DNA of 64,000 nucleotides from JBHIKY01 sp042139015 (GTDB lineage Bacteria; Bacillota; Bacilli; Bacillales; Marinococcaceae), in assembly GCF_042139015.1 (NCBI RefSeq), contig NZ_JBHIKY010000008.1:145773-209772 (forward strand). The letters are read 5' to 3'. Under the pieces are notes generated by a model that was not told the origin of the DNA, searched no databases, and was given only the letters and a program-made list of their open reading frames with translations. Shown here in pieces: positions 16,256-25,465 of the stretch. How positions within the stretch are numbered: the first letter of the stretch is position 1; each line of letters starts with the position of its first letter. The translations under genes were made by a program, and so were the position numbers.

Positions 16256-17041
16256 TGAATACGGATTGCTGTCGAGCTGGCTCACCTCCTGGGGCTGCCA
16301 GCCTTCACCTTCTACAAATTCCATTCTCACTTCATAGGGGGTGTTTCTATTATCATTATTGCTGACGGTTCCGACAACCTCTGTTTCTCCAGAGTTTTCT
16401 ACTCTCCAAAGAATCATTTCATCATCACTGAGACCAGTAGCATACTGCAGAGCCATTTCCATTTCAGTCCAGTTCTGACTCCCTTTTTCAAACTTGTCTC
16501 CAGTATGGCTGTAAGAGCCTGATTGTTCTGTCCCAATGGGCTCCCAGTCTCCATCAGGACCTCCGCCTTCAGGGACTTGAGGTCCACTGTCACCTTCTTC
16601 ATTATCGCTGTCTTCCTGCTCCTCTGTGTCTTCATCTGAGCTTGAGCTGTCTTCCTCTTCACTGCTGGAATCTTCTGAATCATCATCTTCAGAGCTTTCT
16701 TCCCGGTTCGCCTCTTCATTATTATCGTTATTGTCATTATTATTGCTAGGTGATTCCTGCTCCGTGTTATCATTTGTATCTGGTTCACTATCTGGAGCGG
16801 AAGATTCCTCCTCCGAATCACTGTTATCATTTTCATCTGAAGATTCCTGCTCATCGACCTGTTCATTTTCGGTATCATCCGCCACTTCTTCATCGTCTCC
16901 GCTCATCAGCAGTTGGACAGCAAAAAAGATAATGAGTACCGCAACAACACCAATTGCTGCATTTAAGATTCGGTTCATCCGTTTGCGTTTTCGCAATTCG
17001 GAACGCGAATCATCTCCGAATCCACGATTATTATTTGCCAC
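16253..17041 (-). CDS. yrrS: YrrS-like membrane protein (DUF1510)
   Basis: 262 residues: a basic cytoplasmic N-terminus (RKRKR), one membrane helix at about 25-46, then a roughly 110-residue extracellular low-complexity stretch of Asp, Glu, Ser and Asn, then a C-terminal DUF1510 domain (GDKFEKGSQNWTEMEMALQYA onward). The strongly acidic linker is longer than I recall in B. subtilis and suits a high-salt surface. Of two GTG starts, 17041 has better spacing from AAGGTGA. In B. subtilis it follows pbpI, which is absent here. Function unknown, probably cell-envelope related. Confidence 0.8.
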   Translation of the reverse strand: MANNNRGFGDDSRSELRKRKRMNRILNAAIGVVAVLIIFFAVQLLMSGDDEEVADDTENEQVDEQESSDENDNSDSEEESSAPDSEPDTNDNTEQESPSNNNDNNDNNEEANREESSEDDDSEDSSSEEEDSSSSDEDTEEQEDSDNEEGDSGPQVPEGGGPDGDWEPIGTEQSGSYSHTGDKFEKGSQNWTEMEMALQYATGLSDDEMILWRVENSGETEVVGTVSNNDNRNTPYEVRMEFVEGEGWQPQEVSQLDSNPYS

Positions 17042-17185
17042 AACATTCACCTTCTCTTTCTATATATCCGATACATACTCTTACATAATAAAATATTTAT
17101 CGAAATTAGGCGAGAGTCTATTGTCGATTTTGTCGATTTCACATATTGTTTGATATTTTAAAATGCAGAAGTACTCTAACTCTTG

Positions 17186-17215
17186 TAAAAAAAGAAAACA
17201 GCCTCAGCTGCTTTC
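17186..17215 (-). terminator. Terminator of greA
   Basis: Stem GAAAACAGC/GCTGCTTTC (17194-17202 with 17207-17215) around a short loop. On the minus strand it is followed by a run of Ts (17186-17193). It starts 5 bp after the greA stop. Confidence 0.75.
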
Positions 17216-17219
17216 TCTT

Positions 17220-17696
17220 CTAATTCACTTCAATAATTTCTACTTCCACGTCCCCGCCTGGTGTGTTCACAGTGACTGCTTCACCAACTTTTCTTCCCAG
17301 CAGGCTCTGTGCCATCGGTGAGTCATTGGAAATTTTCCCTTCGATTGGGTCAGATTCTGCGCTCCCTACTATGGTATATACTTCCTCTTCCCCGTTCGGA
17401 AGTTCTTTAAAACGAACTGATTTTCCTAGTGCTACTTCGGAATTATTGGAATCATCGCCTTCTATCATTATTGCATTTTTAAGCATTTTTTCTATCTGAC
17501 TGATGCGTCCTTCAACAAAAGCCTGTTCATCCTTTGCGGCATCATACTCGGAATTCTCAGAAAGATCTCCGAAGCTTCTTGCTACTTTAATGCGTTCGAC
17601 TACTTCTGGCCGACGCTCCATTTTTAAATAATTAAGTTCTTCCTCTAGTTTGCTTTTACCTTCTTCGGTCATGTAATGCTGTTTTTCTTCTGGCAT
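17220..17696 (-). CDS. greA: Transcription elongation factor GreA
   Basis: 158-residue factor that enters the RNA polymerase secondary channel and triggers cleavage of backtracked transcripts. The N-terminal coiled coil (residues about 10-80, GDLSENSEYDAAKDEQ with the acidic tip) and the C-terminal FKBP-like domain (SPMAQSLLGRKVGEAV) are both intact. SD GAGGAGTG precedes the ATG. Here it lies directly downstream of trmR; in B. subtilis yrrN, yrrO and udk intervene. Confidence 0.97.
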   Translation of the reverse strand: MPEEKQHYMTEEGKSKLEEELNYLKMERRPEVVERIKVARSFGDLSENSEYDAAKDEQAFVEGRISQIEKMLKNAIMIEGDDSNNSEVALGKSVRFKELPNGEEEVYTIVGSAESDPIEGKISNDSPMAQSLLGRKVGEAVTVNTPGGDVEVEIIEVN

Positions 17697-17911
17697 TATT
17701 TACGTCACTCCTCTTTCTGTGCAAAAAGAACCACTAAAATCTGTTTGAAAACTTCTGCCATTATCATACGCATACCTTTCCTAAAATACAATCACTTTTT
17801 ACTATTTTTCTCAATAATTTCATTAACCATATCATCCCCGTATGCAGGAATTTATTACTGAGATTTCATTTTTATTCCTTACAAGCGTATTCCAGGATCA
17901 ACAGTTTCATT

Positions 17912-18565
17912 CTATAATTTTTTTCTGCCTTTATGAACACTGACTGCCAGTCCATCTCCCACCGGCAGAATTCTCGTTGTAAAATCAGGTAGACTCATCA
18001 GCCAGTCGTTATATTCTTGTATCTTCTTTACCATTGGCTGCAGTCTCTTCGGCGCGGACTCAGGCTGAACTGTATACCCTTTAAACAGAACATTATCAGT
18101 TATCACCATTCCTCCATCACTTAGGTACGGCGTAAATGATGTAAAGAAAGATTGGTTCTTTCCTTTTGCAGCATCAATAAATAATACATCAAAAGGGGAG
18201 TATTTTTCAAGCAAGAACGTTTTATCTAGAGCATCACCGAAAATAAACTCTGTCTGGCCCTTAAAATCAGACCTGTCTCTAAATTTCAGCGCTTGTTCAA
18301 ACCGACCTTTATCCTTTTCTATCGAGAGCACAAATCGGCTTCTTGAAGCTGAAACAATTTGGAGGGCAGAATAGCCAATTGCAGTTCCAATTTCTAACAC
18401 CCTGCCCCCACCGTGCACTGCAATTAACTGCTTGATGACTTCAAGAGAGGAATATTCAATGATCGGTACTTTATCTTTGCAGGCAGTCTGTTCCATTTCT
18501 TCAAATAAAGCAGAGCGCGAAGAATCACGCTCCTGCAAATACTTTATTGTGTCCGTATTATTCAC
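17912..18565 (-). CDS. trmR: tRNA 5-hydroxyuridine methyltransferase TrmR (YrrM)
   Basis: 217-residue class I SAM-dependent O-methyltransferase. The SAM motif VLEIGTAIGYSALQI is near residues 56-70, DVLFIDAAKGKNQ gives the metal/SAM acidic residues near 128-140, and ITDNVLFKG follows. By synteny and similarity it is YrrM/TrmR, which converts ho5U to mo5U at tRNA position 34. Start is GTG. The U34 hydroxylase genes normally next to it (yrrN/yrrO, TrhP) are absent from the locus, so the substrate would have to come from another enzyme. Confidence 0.85.
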   Translation of the reverse strand: MNNTDTIKYLQERDSSRSALFEEMEQTACKDKVPIIEYSSLEVIKQLIAVHGGGRVLEIGTAIGYSALQIVSASRSRFVLSIEKDKGRFEQALKFRDRSDFKGQTEFIFGDALDKTFLLEKYSPFDVLFIDAAKGKNQSFFTSFTPYLSDGGMVITDNVLFKGYTVQPESAPKRLQPMVKKIQEYNDWLMSLPDFTTRILPVGDGLAVSVHKGRKKL

Positions 18566-18588
18566 TTTTATATCGCAACTCCCTTGTA

Positions 18589-19719
18589 TTATTCAGATTC
18601 CTGCGCCTCTTCCCATTCCTCTCTGTACTTTTCCTGAACCTCGTTATGCTCATTGTAATCGACGTTGTAGATTACTTCTCCATTTGGTCTCGCATAGAAG
18701 AATAAATAGTCGTTATTTTCCGGTTCTAAAGCTGCCTTTAAGGCACCCTGGCCCGGACTCGCAATCGGTCCCGGCGGCAGTCCTTCATAGCGGTATGTAT
18801 TATATGGAGACTCTGACTCTAAATCTTCATAACTGGTCATATAGACATGCTCTTCAATCGCGTAGGCAACAGACGGGTCGACTTCAAGTTTCATGTCCTG
18901 TTCGAGCCTGTTGTATAAAACTCCGGCGATAATAGGTCTGTCCTCAGCCTGCTGAGCTTCGCGCTCTACAATAGAGGCAATGGTAAGAACTTCATGAACG
19001 TTGTACTCCCCAGCTTCTATTTGTTCTGAAAATTCTACCACATTCGCTTCTGTTCTCTCAATCATTTTCACCGCGATCTCCTGAATGGACGGCTCCTCTT
19101 CATAAAAATCATAACGTGCAGGGAATAAATATCCTTCGAGGGGATAGCGGATATCTTCATCGAGAATATCATCAGTAATTATGCTGTAATTATCTATAAC
19201 CTTCTCAAGAAAATCTTCGTCGTCAAGCTCATCAACGATCTCTTCTTTATCATAAGATGTTTCTTCTGCGATAATTTCCACTATATCCTCAAACCATTTT
19301 CCTTCTGGAATGGTAAATCTAAGCGATGGCTCTGCTTCCATCGTACCTTCCTTTAATTGAGATATAAGCTCATCAGTAGACATAGAAGGAGACAGCTCAT
19401 ATACTCCCGCTTGAAATCCGGATTCATTCTTGTATCTAGTATAATAACGGAAAATAAAAGCGTTTTTTATAAGTCCTTCTTTTTCAAGAATTTTGCCTAT
19501 AGTACCTGCACTCGACCCGATAGGGATTTCGACCCTTTTTTCCGAATCTGAGTCACGTTCAATAGGTTCAAGTGCTGATGTTATATATATATAGACACTA
19601 ATGCCTGCTATTACAATTAATGCAGTTAATGCCGTGATGACCACCAGTACAATTCTTCTTACAAGCCTGGCCTGCCGTCTTTTCTCGTGTATACTTGAAT
19701 CATCAAACTTATCTGCCAT
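18589..19719 (-). CDS. mltG: Endolytic murein transglycosylase MltG
   Basis: 376 residues. After a short cytoplasmic part a membrane helix (about 22-46) anchors an extracellular YceG domain. The catalytic glutamate is in LTIASIVEREAQ, followed by the typical ITGVLYNRL-like segment (here IIAGVLYNRLEQDMKLEVDP), and the PYNTYRYEGLPPGPIASPG active-site loop is complete. It cuts nascent peptidoglycan near synthesis sites. ATG at 19719 is chosen because AAAGGGAGG lies just upstream; an ATG 18 nt earlier lacks an SD. Confidence 0.93.
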   Translation of the reverse strand: MADKFDDSSIHEKRRQARLVRRIVLVVITALTALIVIAGISVYIYITSALEPIERDSDSEKRVEIPIGSSAGTIGKILEKEGLIKNAFIFRYYTRYKNESGFQAGVYELSPSMSTDELISQLKEGTMEAEPSLRFTIPEGKWFEDIVEIIAEETSYDKEEIVDELDDEDFLEKVIDNYSIITDDILDEDIRYPLEGYLFPARYDFYEEEPSIQEIAVKMIERTEANVVEFSEQIEAGEYNVHEVLTIASIVEREAQQAEDRPIIAGVLYNRLEQDMKLEVDPSVAYAIEEHVYMTSYEDLESESPYNTYRYEGLPPGPIASPGQGALKAALEPENNDYLFFYARPNGEVIYNVDYNEHNEVQEKYREEWEEAQESE

Positions 19720-19771
19720 GTCTGCCTCCCTTTCCATACGACCTTATTATACATCATGCGTCAAATGATAC

Positions 19772-19806
19772 AAAAAATCTGCGGAGGGTAAGTTCCCCGC
19801 AGATTA
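19772..19806 (-). terminator. Hairpin terminator between yrzB and mltG
   Basis: Stem ATCTGCGG(GG)/(CC)CCGCAGAT with a 7-nt loop is followed on the minus strand by six Ts. It lies between the yrzB stop and the mltG start, so it probably separates ireB-yrrK-yrzB from mltG, or attenuates read-through. Confidence 0.75.
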
Positions 19807-19812
19807 TTTATT

Positions 19813-20106
19813 CTAATGTTCTTCTTCTGAATCACTGAATGTTTCAATCATTTCTTCTACCATGTTCCATTCTTCCTCTGATTCTATTGGAAAAAGTGCC
19901 AGGTCTGAATCTTCCTCACCTTCATCTTCAAAGCGGAAAGCAAATACTTCCATTTCTTCTTCTTCACTTTCCTGATCGCCTGCAGAAGTAAGCACCATGT
20001 AAGAATGGCCCGTCTCGTCCACCTCAAAGGTGAATAACACATCAAATAAATGTTCATTCCCGTCCTCATCGGGTATAACAATTCGTTCTTTTTCTTCTTC
20101 TGTCAC
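19813..20106 (-). CDS. yrzB: DUF1292 protein YrzB
   Basis: 97-residue very acidic protein (runs of Glu and Asp throughout) of the DUF1292 family. The conserved part reads ERIVIPDEDGNEHLF and HSYMVLTSA. It starts at GTG behind AAAGGAGAG, close after yrrK, in the conserved alaS-ireB-yrrK-yrzB order of Firmicutes. Function unknown. Confidence 0.9.
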   Translation of the reverse strand: MTEEEKERIVIPDEDGNEHLFDVLFTFEVDETGHSYMVLTSAGDQESEEEEMEVFAFRFEDEGEEDSDLALFPIESEEEWNMVEEMIETFSDSEEEH

Positions 20107-20124
20107 GTTATCTCTCCTTTCGGC

Positions 20125-20541
20125 TTATTGCTGCTGATCCAGATAACCCTGCAGTATCATTACCGCAGCCATTTTATCTATCACTTTCTTACGTTTCTTA
20201 CGGCTGACATCTGCCTCCAGCAGAGTTCTCTCCGCTGCTTTTGTAGTTAACCGCTCATCATATAAATGAACGGGAAGCTGAAATGAAGCATTTAAATCCG
20301 CAGCAAATTCTTTGCACTGTTCTCCCCGAGGCCCAATCGTACCGTTCATATTTTTAGGCAGGCCAACGACTATGGATCCTGCTTCGAACTCATCAATTAA
20401 TTCTCTTATCCGATTAAATGATTCACGGGGGTCATTTCCTTTGATGTGGATGGTTTCCACTCCTTGTGCTGTCCATCCCAGAGCATCGGAAACAGCTACC
20501 CCTATCCGCTTCATTCCTACATCAAGACCGATTATTTTCAT
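20125..20541 (-). CDS. yrrK: RuvX/YqgF-type pre-16S rRNA nuclease (YrrK)
   Basis: 138 residues of the RNase H-like YqgF family. Active-site acids are visible: Asp in IGLDVGMKRIG (residue 6), VVGLPKNMNGTIGPR in the middle, and YDERLTTKAAER near residue 96 with a late Asp. The family processes 16S rRNA 5' ends; a Holliday-junction resolvase role was proposed earlier. The ATG overlaps the ireB stop (ATGA). Confidence 0.93.
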   Translation of the reverse strand: MKIIGLDVGMKRIGVAVSDALGWTAQGVETIHIKGNDPRESFNRIRELIDEFEAGSIVVGLPKNMNGTIGPRGEQCKEFAADLNASFQLPVHLYDERLTTKAAERTLLEADVSRKKRKKVIDKMAAVMILQGYLDQQQ

Positions 20542-20810
20542 TCGAAATCCTTACGGTTTTCATGGAGATAAGAACGAACCAGCTCTTCTATCAATTCATC
20601 GCGCTCCAATTTTCTTATAAGAGAGCGGGCATCCTTATACCTTGGAATGTATGCGGGATCTCCAGACAACAAGTAGCCGACTATCTGGTTAATTGGATTG
20701 TATCCTTTTTCTTCGAGTGCCTGATAGACATTTAACAATACTTCTTTTGCATCAACTTCTACTGAATCCTCTTGCACATTAAATTTCATCGTTTTGTCGT
20801 TTGAGTCCAT
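20538..20810 (-). CDS. ireB: IreB family regulatory protein (YrzL)
   Basis: 90 residues, DUF965/IreB. The conserved core reads LLNVYQALEEKGYNPINQI and GYLLSGDPAYIPRYKDAR. In enterococci IreB is phosphorylated by the PASTA kinase IreK on N-terminal threonines and tunes cell-wall stress responses; the N-terminus here has Thr7 (SNDKTMKF). Start chosen at the ATG behind CAAGGAGGTG; the open frame extends 10 codons further without an SD. Confidence 0.93.
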   Translation of the reverse strand: MDSNDKTMKFNVQEDSVEVDAKEVLLNVYQALEEKGYNPINQIVGYLLSGDPAYIPRYKDARSLIRKLERDELIEELVRSYLHENRKDFE

Positions 20811-20939
20811 CCCGTACACCTCCTTGTATTTTTGAAACAAAGCGGGACGATCCGCTATGGTCTTTTTCAGCTCTTGGCTGGATTAAACACACGGAGCACT
20901 TTCAACATCATGCCCTTATTGTACACCAATTATTCCCTC

Positions 20940-23579
20940 TTAGGAAATAGATTCAATGATTCCTGGCACTGCTGCCAATGCTTCATCAAGCTTCTCCGGA
21001 TTCTTCCCTCCTGCCTGTGCCATATCTGGACGGCCTCCGCCGCCTCCGCCGCAGATAGAAGCTGTTTTTTTTACAATTTCCCCAGCCTTGTAGCCTTTGC
21101 TGGTGAGATCCTTTGTAACTCCGGCTACAATATTGACCTTTTCATTTTGGACAGCTCCGACAACCACTATTCCTGATTCTAACCTTTGTTTCAGTTCATC
21201 AACTGTACTGCGCAGGCCATCCATATCCATTGCAGAGAGTTTATGCGTTATTAATTTTACACCATTTATTTCTTGTATATTATCAAGCAGGCTGCCTGCT
21301 TCCATATTACCAATTTTTGCAGAAAGAGAATCATTTTCGCGCTGCAGATCTTTAATTTGCTTTAATAGGCCGTCTACTCTCTTTGGAATTTCCTGAATCG
21401 ACTTTGCTTTAACCTTTTCCCCGGCAGCCTTCAGAAGCTCAAGCTTGTCATTCATAAACATATAGGCATTCTTACCTGTTACTGCCTCGATACGTCTTAC
21501 ACCAGCTCCTATTCCATTCTCACTGACTATCTTAAATAAACCAATTTCGGCAGAATTTTTAACATGACAGCCTCCGCATAATTCTATACTGTAATCACCC
21601 ACCTGTACAACTCTGACGTCATCTCCGTATTTTTCACCGAACAGAGCCATTGCTCCCATTTCTTTAGCATCTTCTAGTTTCTTCTGTTCAATGACGACCG
21701 GCACAGCTTTCCAGATATTTTCATTTACAATTTGTTCGATTTTTTCCAATTCATCTTCATTTACCTGGCCGAAATGAGAAAAATCAAAGCGCAGCCTGCC
21801 TTCACTTACAAGAGAGCCGGCTTGATTCACATGACTGCCGAGTACATCCTTTAATGCTTGATGCAGTAAATGAGTGGCAGTATGGTTTTTAATGGTGCTC
21901 TGACGCTCACTTTCTATTACCTCCGCTACTACGGACTGTCCTTTCCGCAGCGTCCCGCTGTTGATTTCAACAGTATGCAGATGCTGACCGTTTGGGGCTT
22001 TTTGAACATCCACCACTTTCGCTTCTAAATCAGGTCCAGTTAATCTTCCCTTATCTGCAACCTGCCCTCCACTCTCAGCATAAAATGGAGTTTTATCAAG
22101 AATAAGCTGCGCTGTAGCACCTGTTGATACTGTATCCACAAGCTGCTTTTCATGAACAATTATTTCTATTTTAGCATCGGTTTGAAGATGGTCATATCCA
22201 ATAAACGTACTGGACGCACTCACATCAGAAAGCACTGCATCCTGCGTCTGCATGGAGCCGCTCTCTTTTCTGGCCGCTCTTGCTCTCGCTCTCTGCGCCT
22301 GCATTTCTTCTTCAAATTCAGCAGTATCAATTGAAAAACCTTTTTCCGTCACATACTCTTCTGTTAAATCAGCTGGAAATCCATATGTGTCATACAGTCT
22401 AAAGACATCTTTGCCGGATACTACGCTTGAGCCCCGCTGTTCCGTTTTCTTCATCACATCAGACAAAATACTCAGACCGTCGGCTAATGTTTCATGAAAA
22501 CGTTCTTCTTCATTTTTTATTACTTTTTGTACAAAAGCTTCCTTCTCTTTTACTTCCGGATAAAAATCAACCATAATGTCGGCTACTTCTGGTACAAGCT
22601 CGTACATAAACGGCCGGTCAATTCCAATTAATTTTGCATAACGGACGGCACGTCTTAATAGTCTTCTCAGTATATATCCCCTACCTTCATTGGAAGGAAG
22701 CGCTCCATCGCCTACTGTAAAACTGACCGTCCGAATGTGATCTGCGATTACTTTAAAAGAAACATCCTTTCGTTCATCACTGCCATATTGTACACCCGAA
22801 ATCTGCTCGGTTTTTCGAATAATAGGTAAAAATAAATCGGTATCATAATTTGTAGGGGCATCCTGAAGCACCGAAACCACACGCTCCAGACCCATTCCAG
22901 TATCAATATTCTTCTTTGGAAGCGGTGTATACGTATCATCCGGATTATGATTAAATTGAGAAAAAACAAGATTCCAGATTTCAAGATACCGTTCATTCTC
23001 ACCGCCGGGATACATTTCCGGATCATCAGGGTTGTTTCCATATTCAGTGCCGCGGTCATAAAAAATTTCTGTATTCGGCCCGCTTGGACCTTCTCCAATA
23101 TCCCAGAAATTTTCCTCAAGACGGATGATTCTCTCTTCCGGAATACGGATGTTATCTTTCCAGAATCCATATGCTTCATCATCTTCAGGATGTACGGTAA
23201 CTGATAGACGGGATTCATCAAAACCCAGCCATTTTTTACTTGTTAAAAATTCCCACGCAAAATTTATTGCTTCTTCCTTAAAATAATCTCCAATCGAAAA
23301 ATTACCCAGCATCTCAAAAAACGTGTGATGACGAGCTGTTTGTCCGACGTTTTCGATGTCATTAGTTCTAATTGATTTCTGTGCATTGGCAATCCTCGGA
23401 TTATCAGGAACAACCCTTCCGTCAAAGTACTTTTTTAACGTAGCAACACCGCTGTTGATCCATAATAATGTTGGATCTTCATGGGGAATTAATGAAGCAC
23501 TTGGTTCTACTGAATGACCTTTTTCTTTAAAAAAATCTAAAAACATTTGCCTGACCTGCGCTGATGTTAATGTATTCAT
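20940..23579 (-). CDS. alaS: Alanyl-tRNA synthetase
   Basis: 879 residues, the standard bacterial length. The class II catalytic domain occupies about 1-450 (RHHTFFEMLGNFSIGDYFKE motif, GMGLERV near 236). The editing domain has HTATHLLHQAL and the zinc-binding ELCGGCHV. The C-terminal DHHA1 domain ends with a glycine-rich GGGGGGRPDMAQAGG. ATG at 23579 is 8 nt from AAGGAGG, so an ATG six codons upstream was rejected. Expression is controlled by the T-box leader immediately upstream. Confidence 0.98.
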   Translation of the reverse strand: MNTLTSAQVRQMFLDFFKEKGHSVEPSASLIPHEDPTLLWINSGVATLKKYFDGRVVPDNPRIANAQKSIRTNDIENVGQTARHHTFFEMLGNFSIGDYFKEEAINFAWEFLTSKKWLGFDESRLSVTVHPEDDEAYGFWKDNIRIPEERIIRLEENFWDIGEGPSGPNTEIFYDRGTEYGNNPDDPEMYPGGENERYLEIWNLVFSQFNHNPDDTYTPLPKKNIDTGMGLERVVSVLQDAPTNYDTDLFLPIIRKTEQISGVQYGSDERKDVSFKVIADHIRTVSFTVGDGALPSNEGRGYILRRLLRRAVRYAKLIGIDRPFMYELVPEVADIMVDFYPEVKEKEAFVQKVIKNEEERFHETLADGLSILSDVMKKTEQRGSSVVSGKDVFRLYDTYGFPADLTEEYVTEKGFSIDTAEFEEEMQAQRARARAARKESGSMQTQDAVLSDVSASSTFIGYDHLQTDAKIEIIVHEKQLVDTVSTGATAQLILDKTPFYAESGGQVADKGRLTGPDLEAKVVDVQKAPNGQHLHTVEINSGTLRKGQSVVAEVIESERQSTIKNHTATHLLHQALKDVLGSHVNQAGSLVSEGRLRFDFSHFGQVNEDELEKIEQIVNENIWKAVPVVIEQKKLEDAKEMGAMALFGEKYGDDVRVVQVGDYSIELCGGCHVKNSAEIGLFKIVSENGIGAGVRRIEAVTGKNAYMFMNDKLELLKAAGEKVKAKSIQEIPKRVDGLLKQIKDLQRENDSLSAKIGNMEAGSLLDNIQEINGVKLITHKLSAMDMDGLRSTVDELKQRLESGIVVVGAVQNEKVNIVAGVTKDLTSKGYKAGEIVKKTASICGGGGGGRPDMAQAGGKNPEKLDEALAAVPGIIESIS

Positions 23580-23607
23580 TGCATTTTCCTCCTTCATTTT
23601 TTTCCAT

Positions 23608-23836
23608 ATAAAAATCCCGCCCCTGAATCAGGGACGAGATTATCTCGCGGTACCACCCTGTTTACAGGCGGATTTCACCTGTCAACTCGGTCCCTTTAAC
23701 GCAGGGATGCGGCAGGTTTTAACTGCACTCCGGATCAGCTTTCTGCCAACCTTCTCCGCCATCTTATTTCAGCCAGGTAAAATGGTCTCTGTCAGAGGAC
23801 TTCAGCATACTTGTTCCATCAAAGTTTTAATATTTA
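23608..23836 (-). promoter_or_regulatory. T-box riboswitch leader of alaS
   Basis: The hallmark T-box sequence AGGGTGGTACCGCG is on the minus strand at about 23645-23659. It is followed by a terminator stem (TCTCGTCCCT with AGGGGCGGGA) and TTTTTAT at 23610-23645. The upstream part forms a long stem I region. Uncharged tRNA-Ala should switch the terminator to an antiterminator; the specificity is inferred from the gene, as I did not resolve the specifier codon. Confidence 0.92.
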
Positions 23837-23842
23837 ATTACA

Positions 23843-23871
23843 TTTATAAAGGATAGATAACCTTATGTCAA
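23843..23871 (-). promoter_or_regulatory. Sigma-A promoter of alaS
   Basis: Consensus TTGACA (23866-23871), a 17-bp spacer and TATAAA (23843-23848) on the minus strand, just upstream of the T-box leader. Confidence 0.8.
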
Positions 23872-23939
23872 ACTTAATTATAGAGTATACTAAAGCGTGT
23901 CGGCAACTTTTTTAAATATATGCTGCAGGAGTGGTATTA

Positions 23940-25313
23940 ATGGCGGATAAAGCTTCCAGGCTCTCTGAGAAAATATTTAAAACACTGCTCGATGAGCTCG
24001 ACGTCGGAATTAGAGTTGTTGATAAGCATGAGCGACCAATCATATATAACAAAAGAATGAAACAGATTGAATCGATGACTCTTGAAGACTTTACAGAAAA
24101 AAAAATTACAGAGGTCATTCAATTTGATAATGAACAGGACAGTCGTCTTCTTCAAGCTCTTCACAGCAGAAAAATTTTTAAAAATAAAAAGCAGACTTAT
24201 TTTAACAATAAAGGCAGAGAAATAACAACAATCAATCATACTTTTCCAATCATTCATAATGATGAAGTCATTGCAGCAGCAGAAATAGCTAAAGATGTAA
24301 CTCAGCTCGTAAAGCTCCGCAGGGACAGGCTGAAGAGGAATCGAGACACCTCCTTTACTTTCGAAGATATCATTGGCAGGTCGAGTGCAATGCTTGATCT
24401 GGCGGAATCTGCCCAGCGGGCGACTCGGACATCTTCATCTATTCTCATTATCGGTGAAACCGGAACGGGCAAAGAATTATTTTCCCAAAGTATTCATAAT
24501 GGCAGTGACCGGCCGGGCCCGTACGTTTCCCAAAATTGCGCAGCCCTTCCTGAGTCTTTAATAGAAGGCATTTTATTCGGAACAGTTTCTGGAGCTTTCA
24601 CTGGAGCAGTCGATCGAAAAGGTTTGTTTGAAGAAGCTGAAGGCGGCACCCTGCTGCTGGATGAAATTAATTCTCTGCCAATTTCCCTGCAGGCAAAACT
24701 ATTACGAGTAATACAGGAGAAAAAAATAACAAGAATAGGGGATAATAAAGAGCGTAGTGTTGATATACGGATTATGGCTACGATGAATGAAGATCCTTTT
24801 GAGGCTATTGCTCAAAACAGACTCCGTAAAGATTTGTATTACCGCCTTGGAGTAGTTACTCTTTTTGTGCCTCCTTTAAGGGAAAGAAGAGAGGAGATTT
24901 TTGACCTCTCAATGTATTTTGTTGAAAAATATAATACTTACTTTCAAATGCAAGTGGAGGGAATCGACGAGGAAGTCATGCAAAAATTTTTACATTATTC
25001 CTGGCCGGGAAATGTGAGGGAGCTCGAGCATGTAATTGAAGGTGCGATGAACTTAATACTGGATGAACAAATTATTACTGCAAATCTTCTCCCTCCTCAT
25101 TTTCTTAATAAAACTACAACTTTAAATCACAAAATACCTGACCAACAGTCGATGCGTGACAAACTCGGCCAGGTGGAACAACAATATATCATCGAAGCGT
25201 TAGAGCGTCATTCTTATAACGTATTGAGAGCCGCAAAATATCTTGGCATGAGCAGGCAGAGCCTGCAGTACCGAATGGATAAATTTAAAATTACCAAAAA
25301 ACCTAAACCGTAA
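23940..25313 (+). CDS. rocR: RocR-like sigma-54-dependent transcriptional activator
   Basis: 457 residues. An N-terminal PAS sensor (about 10-125) is followed by an AAA+ domain with Walker A GETGTGKE, the sigma-54-contacting GAFTGA loop and Walker B GGTLLLDEIN, then a C-terminal Fis-type helix-turn-helix (NVLRAAKYLGMSRQSLQYRM). It resembles B. subtilis RocR, the ornithine/arginine-responsive activator of roc operons. The target is obvious: a sigma-54 promoter 88 bp downstream of its stop, in front of rocA. ATG chosen from the GGAG 8 nt upstream. Confidence 0.9.
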   Translation: MADKASRLSEKIFKTLLDELDVGIRVVDKHERPIIYNKRMKQIESMTLEDFTEKKITEVIQFDNEQDSRLLQALHSRKIFKNKKQTYFNNKGREITTINHTFPIIHNDEVIAAAEIAKDVTQLVKLRRDRLKRNRDTSFTFEDIIGRSSAMLDLAESAQRATRTSSSILIIGETGTGKELFSQSIHNGSDRPGPYVSQNCAALPESLIEGILFGTVSGAFTGAVDRKGLFEEAEGGTLLLDEINSLPISLQAKLLRVIQEKKITRIGDNKERSVDIRIMATMNEDPFEAIAQNRLRKDLYYRLGVVTLFVPPLRERREEIFDLSMYFVEKYNTYFQMQVEGIDEEVMQKFLHYSWPGNVRELEHVIEGAMNLILDEQIITANLLPPHFLNKTTTLNHKIPDQQSMRDKLGQVEQQYIIEALERHSYNVLRAAKYLGMSRQSLQYRMDKFKITKKPKP

Positions 25314-25314
25314 T

Positions 25315-25363
25315 TAAAAAAGCAAAAAATCCGGCATTATAGTGCTTAGTTTTTTGCTTTTTT
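25315..25363 (+). terminator. Terminator of rocR
   Basis: Complementary arms AAAAAGCAAAAAA and TTTTTTGCTTTTTT around a loop of about 20 nt, directly after the rocR stop. It isolates rocR from the rocA promoter. Confidence 0.75.
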
Positions 25364-25400
25364 CTGGCATATTGCCTAAACTACTGACAGTTCCAACCCC

Positions 25401-25416
25401 TGGCACAGTAATTGCA
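25401..25416 (+). promoter_or_regulatory. Sigma-54 (-24/-12) promoter of rocA-putB
   Basis: TGGCAC (25401-25406), 5 bp and TTGCA (25412-25416) match the sigma-54 consensus with the invariant GG and GC at correct spacing. It lies 50 bp before the rocA ATG and just downstream of a gene for a GAFTGA-type activator. A short palindrome GGCA-TAT-TGCC about 25 bp upstream might be an activator site. Confidence 0.85.
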
Positions 25417-25465
25417 TATATAAAATGTTGAATTGATCTACTATTATACTAGGGAGTGAATTACC

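Noticed and set aside
16626..17153. Plus-strand frame rich in Ser and Leu opposite yrrS
   Set aside because: Artefact of the Asp/Glu/Ser-rich codons of yrrS on the other strand.
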